Source: Dipteris shenzhenensis (taxonomy: Eukaryota > Polypodiophyta > Polypodiopsida > Gleicheniales). Taken from it: a stretch of DNA of 64,000 nt. Where the stretch lies: assembly GCA_047967505.1 (NCBI GenBank), contig CM106541.1, one strand, 5' to 3'. A model generated the notes under the pieces. It searched no databases and was not told the origin of the DNA. It saw nothing but the letters and a program-made list of their open reading frames with translations. Shown piece by piece: positions 51,801 to 57,800 of this stretch. Position 1 is the stretch's first letter. Every line of letters starts with the position of its first letter. The position numbers and the translations under genes are program-made.

Positions 51801-54800
51801 AAGAGGACTCCCCTTGGTCTTATAGGGTTCAGGGTTAAAGAAAGCATAGATAAAATGATAATTCTTTCAATTTGGAGCCCTACAGGGTCTAATGTGTCTC
51901 ATGTTTCTCATTAGTAGCTGAGCCCGATCCCTTGATCCTTGCCATTGAGAGTGTCATACCCTGTTTGGAGTGGTTGATAGAGGATCTTGATGCTTGACAA
52001 AAAACCTCAAGGCAATCCATCACACACCTAATATCTTGATCAGTATTTCTAGGGGTCAAGGTGGTATCATCAGCAAACTGCTAACAGACCAATTGTTTAC
52101 CATTCATCAATTCAATACCTTTAAGGCTTCCCTCTTGGATTTGACTTCGAAGGAGCCACCCAAGGAAATCTGCTGCTATAGCAAACAAAAGAGGAGCTAA
52201 GGGACATCCTTATGTGATTGATCTCTTCAGAAAAAAGGAGTCACTCATCTTCCCATTGACATTAACCTTGGCTGTAGCATTAGTGAGAAGAAGTTTGACA
52301 CTTGACACAAAAGAAGGACCCAGACCCGTATCTTGTAAAGATTGAATTAGCTTGTCGTAAGCCTTGTCAAAGTCAACTTTAAGAAAGCATATATCTTGTT
52401 GAGTTTCTTTAGCATACTCACATCCTTCCCAGATATTAATAATGGCTTCAAGAAGGTGACGTCCTTTGATAAATCCCTTTTGCTCTGAGAGAATCTACTC
52501 TTTTATTTTGCCTTGTATCCTAAGTGCTAAAGCTTTTGCAAAAATCTTATAACTATAATAGGGTCTCCAGTTCTTAAGCTCATCTTTGGGGTCCTCTTTA
52601 GGAATCAGTTTGATAATGCCCCCATTCATGTGAAGGGGGAGAGCATCTTTCATTAAGCTTTCTTGCCATAGCAATAATAGATAAGGGCCAACTAGTTCCG
52701 AGAAAGACTTATAGAACTCAATAGGTAACCCATCTTCACCGGGTGTCTTACCATCTGCCATGACTGACATAGCTTCCTTCAACTCTTCCAAAGTGAAAGG
52801 TCTCTCCAAGTAGAGTAGATCAAATTGTTTGACAGCCTTCTCTCTTATGATTTGACATAATTGTCTAGCTCTCTGAGTATCCTCATTAAGAGAAATTGTA
52901 CTCGACAGTAATTTCTGAAAATATTGCTAGATGAATTCAATGTTTTCCTCTGTATTTGTAGAGTGGGAGCCATTTGTTCTTTTAAGAAGGGGAATCTCCT
53001 CCTGCAATCTCTTTCTTCTTATTATTCTAAATGTTTCTTTGGTGGGTCTATCAATCTTGCCTGCCCACCAGTCTCTGAAGTATATTTTAGAATCATTTAA
53101 TCTAATTTGTTCTTGTTTCCTGAGATCTTTTTTAGCACTTTGCAATTCTGCTTGGGCCTCCACATCAATTTTGCTTGGGCCTCTACATCTCTAGTTTTGG
53201 CTTTTTGTTCTAAGGTACTGATGTTATTTTGAATTCTATCCATTCTTTGAGCTCTAATCCTAGCTCTTTTCTTTCTAGCTATTCTTAAAATGATTTGAGT
53301 ATCATTGATAGCATATGTCCAAGCTTCTGAAGCTAAGGTGTGCTTAGAGAAAGCATTATGCCAAGCCTTGCCAATTAGAGTTTGCACACTCTTTAACAGG
53401 AAGAGTTTAGGGTCAGCTTTGAACCAAGAAGAGCTTCTCTTACCAGAACCAAAATCACATCTAAGTGAGACAAGTTTATGATCTGATAAACTTAAAGAAG
53501 AGAAAGTTTCTATTTTCAAAGAAAGGTTGACTGTTCAGTAAACCTTGAGAGACATAGAACGTGTCCAATCTAGCCTCCCTTCTATTGTCCCTAACTTGAC
53601 TGTTGCACCAAGTGAAATCCCTACATGATCCCACATCCACCAATTGCCAGTGATCCTTGCACTCTTCCCAAGACAGTAATTCAGTGCCTCTGATGCATGT
53701 TCCCTTTCCCATCCATCTGTTTGCCTTGCTTTCCACCATGTTAAAATCCCCCATTGCAATGCAATTACCTTTTGCACATTGTAAAGATTCCCATAATCCC
53801 TTCCTTTCCAAAGCTAAGTTAGGGGCATAGAGAGAGATAACTGAGAATTAATATCCGTCATACAACATTTCAGCATTATCCATCAATTGTGGTCATCTAC
53901 TATGACTTGTGAGATACCATCGTTGTAATGAGATAATATTTCAATGGTTGTTTCCCCTTTACCCTCCTTATGTGAAGTGTAGTAACAACTTCTTCTTCTA
54001 TTTATCACTTTTAGTCTATTTTCTAGAGTATCCCTACAAGCCTTGATCTCTTGCAATGCTAGAAAGAGAGGTGATAAAGAGTTAGCTCTCAACCATAAAG
54101 CTAGCTCCTTACTCTTGCTAGGGTCCATCAACCCTCTAATATTTATAGTCAACAAAGTAAATACTTTATCTAACACTCTTTTTCTGTCCCTTTTTAGCCC
54201 TGGGGTTGGGGCTATTCACTTGGGCTGTAGCAGCCTTAGATTGCCTCCTTTTGTGTTGAACTATAGTGAAGGCCTTACCTTGACTAGTGTTCTCTTGATT
54301 TGTTGAGGTGACTGGAGTACCCTTCCCTTGATCTTACCCTGATTCTTCCTCACTCTCTTCTACCTCTTCCATGGCATCCTCTTCAAACTCTTTGAACCAT
54401 CTAGTCTCTATCACCATGTTATCTTCTTGACTGATCCTGTGACTATTCTCTAAGCTCTCCTCTTGATCCCTGAGAGGTTCAAAGGAGTTTTGGTCTACAG
54501 TTTTTGGTAGACTGTGATCCTTGTCCTTATCACTAACTCTTGTGACATTTTGGACATTAATATGGTTGCTCACCGGAGGGCTTTGAGCTTTGGGAACCCA
54601 CCTTTCAGCAGGAGTAGCTTGTTTAGCAACAAAGGGTTCAGCTTCCTTAACTTTGCCTCTCTTCAAAGGGCAGTTTTTTACCACATGGGTGGACAGCCCA
54701 CACAAAAAGCAAGAGTGGGGAAGATTTTTATAAGTCAGAGGCTGTTCTCTATAGACACTACCATTTCTATTAAAGGTGAGAGTCTTGGGCATCTCCTCAG

Positions 54801-57800
54801 CTATATCCATCTTAATGCAAATCTGAGGATTGCCTCTGGGATTAATGAAGTTCTCTTACTCTACACCCAATACTTATCCCAGCCCACAACATAAAAAGGG
54901 AAGTTGGTTACACAGATAAAGAGGTAAATCAGGGAGTTCCACCCAAACATGGATTTTGGTAGATCTAGGGGCATTAGGAAAAAAATATTTGGAGCACCAT
55001 TCCAAATAATGGGGCTGATTCCTAATTGTCCATAGGCCATGTTGCATAGCTCTGAAGTCATCTCAGGTTTCTCAAAAAGAAAGACAAAGAAGCCTTTCTT
55101 CAAGAATCTAACATTCAAAACATTGGATTAGTCCAAGATTAGAATGCATGCATTTAGGTAACCTCTAATGGGTTAAAGTGTTGGTGCAAAAAGGCCCTAA
55201 ATTCAAGGGGCAAGTGTCAAAAAAGCAGGTCCCAGAAGGCAAAAATAAAAAAAAGGTGCCGTTACTTGTGTGGGGGCCCCAATAGTGCTAGAAAGTCCAT
55301 TAAAGGCACCCCACATGGGAAAAAAACACTTCAATGATGGAGAAAAGTAGTTAAAGCTAGCTTTATGTAAAAAGTAGCCTAAAATGCAGCTTTAGCTTTT
55401 GTAAAAGCACAAGCTAGGCCAATTCTATAAAAGAAGGGCCTCAAGGCTCCTAGATGGATGGAAGAGTTGTACTCAGCTTCATGCTCTTCTCAGAGCCAGT
55501 TGTACAAAGTATTTTCTATTGCAATAAAGACCTTCGCGGGGGTCCAGCCCTTATTTATGGGCCTTGGTGTTGCATGTGCTGCGTCTCCTTCTTCTCTCCC
55601 TCTATTATATCGCGAATAATCTTTGAGATAAGTGCTGCAATTCTGATTTTCAGATTTCAGTTTGTGTTCTCCAGTTTCTATCACGAAGTTCCTGTGAAAT
55701 ATTGCAAAAATATTGTGTGGAAGTGTTGTGTGGTATGGGTGAAGAAAAAGCAGGGTGAGTGTAGGTGGAGCATGAATGTTCATCTATATGTCCCACAAAT
55801 ATTATGCTTAGAAGCATTTAATATCTTGCAGATACGAGGGTTAACACACAGGTTAAATAAAGCAAAAACCATTTAAAAACAACTATGCTCCATACCACTC
55901 TACCCATGCACACTCTTTAGTCCAAAGTGGCACCAAGGGTCTAGTACTATTTTAATGACTCCTAAGGCTGTAACTCAAGGTAGGAAATCGGGAAAACATA
56001 GACTTTAACCAAATGTTCCCAAACACATCCTGGTGCTTTAGGCTTACCGTGGGTTCCTAAAGTGTGATGGTGGGCAAATTCCCCTAGGGTTTATCAAGAT
56101 CCAGAGACCATCTTCTATAACCTTAAAACACAATTAACGTTACTAGTTTGCTTCGATTGCTTTGTATTTCCCCCATCATTGCCAAGGCTTAGTGATGGAA
56201 AATAAAAGGCATGAGTAGGTGCTTTCAATCTAGTGTGCATGTTGATACAAATGGATTAGGTGGAGGGTGATCCTGGTGTGGTCTCTGAGAATGAGATTTT
56301 GTATGACTCCCCAGTCTCTATACGACTCTCGAGCCTCTTTATGCGTCTAACCCTTCAGTGGAGTCTTCACCCCATGCATTAGCCTAGTGTCAGTAATGTA
56401 CATCAAGATAAGCATAGATGCCTGCACTGAATATTGGAGTTCCAAATTTATGACCATGGTCGGTGCAAAGTCTGCACCCAATTAAGCAATATATGCACAC
56501 AAATAAAGGATACCAGTAGCACCTGGAGTATGGCAAAATGAGAATATCAAAATGGATAAAAGCAGTGTAACTGGATGCTAGTATGTGTTGGCTGTGCTTT
56601 TTGTGGTTGGACTACCCTGAGATGTTGCCCCTGGCCACTATGCTACCTTGCCCTATATATGTAGGGCAATGGGCACAATTGTAGCATTTAGTCATTTTGA
56701 ATCTGGGGACATGCCGGCACTTCATCTCATTTTGATTATGCCCTCATCCATGCTACACTTGTATCAATTCTGCATCCTGCGTAGTTTAGAGCCCAATTAT
56801 TCCAAACAAAAGGAGAGTGGTCAATAGGTTATGGAAATAGGCAGATGGCAAGTACTTTTGGTAGAAGCATGCTTTGTGGAAGCATGATTTCCAGTAAATA
56901 CTTAATTAGACACTTGAATACACTAATAGTCACAAAGTGAAACTATTTTAAAACAACACAAACTTAATACAGATACAGTTGTATGAGTTGATTTTGCGGA
57001 CTCATATGCAATTAAATCTAGTTGGGACACTTCGAGAGACTCCAGTGAGTATTGAGGGGGAGGGGGGGAAACTGAATTTTACTTCATAACATCCTTTAGT
57101 AGAAGGCCTTCCTATCTGCCCTGGCAATAACGAGCACATCTTACAGATTCACATTAGTCCTAATATTACCATCATCTTCTGCTGGTTGGCCAGTCCATTA
57201 GCCTGTGAATTTGTAGCTACCGTCATGGTAAAGTTTTTACAAGGGATTTAATTGTTGTCACAACACTTGGAAATTCTTAAAGAAAAAGGTATCACTTAGC
57301 TTGTTTGGAGACCTTAACAGTAACATGTGCTGGCACCTTGCACCTTCCTACCCATGAAAATGATAATTTCAGCAAGATTTTGGTCATATCCCTGTCTGTA
57401 GAGAGGGAAAACAAGGTTTTCGCATTGCAATTGACCACACAACTGCAGCTTGTGTGGATGTGGGAACATGACCCTGTCTTCACACAGCGCAAACATCTAT
57501 GGGACTATCACCCACCTCATTTTGGCCAATAAATTGGGTCTGGTGCTAGTGCAAATTTTTGCTGTTGTATTCATGGTTCATTACTTATTCAATCTATGTG
57601 CTGTACCTCCCTGATCTGTTTTTGCCTGTCATCTGATGGGTCATGTTTTGAACCGCTAATTCTCCTTGGGTAAAGGAAAGTTAATTCATCTGTGTTTCAT
57701 GGTTCTTTGTCAGGAGTACTATCTTTTTGCGAGGAGCTGGAGGATTTTCGAAGTCAGCTTCACAGCTGTATTCATATGACAGTCGCTCACCACCAATCAC

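Larger units (their letters stand above)
50737..55118 (-). mobile_element. L1-type plant LINE, decayed
   Basis: Minus-strand element with ORF1 (DUF4283-like domain and CCHC knuckle) and ORF2 (endonuclease, RT, zf-RVT) in the standard plant L1 order. All frames are broken by stops and frameshifts. It is distinct from the large LINE at 33532-42240. It lies between the two LTR-like repeats in ECH2 intron 7. Confidence 0.85.
47551..57713 (+). other. ECH2 intron 7, 10.2 kb
   Basis: Contains the LTR-like repeat pair and the L1-type LINE described separately. 47551-48767 and 55710-57713 show no recognisable element. Confidence 0.8.
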
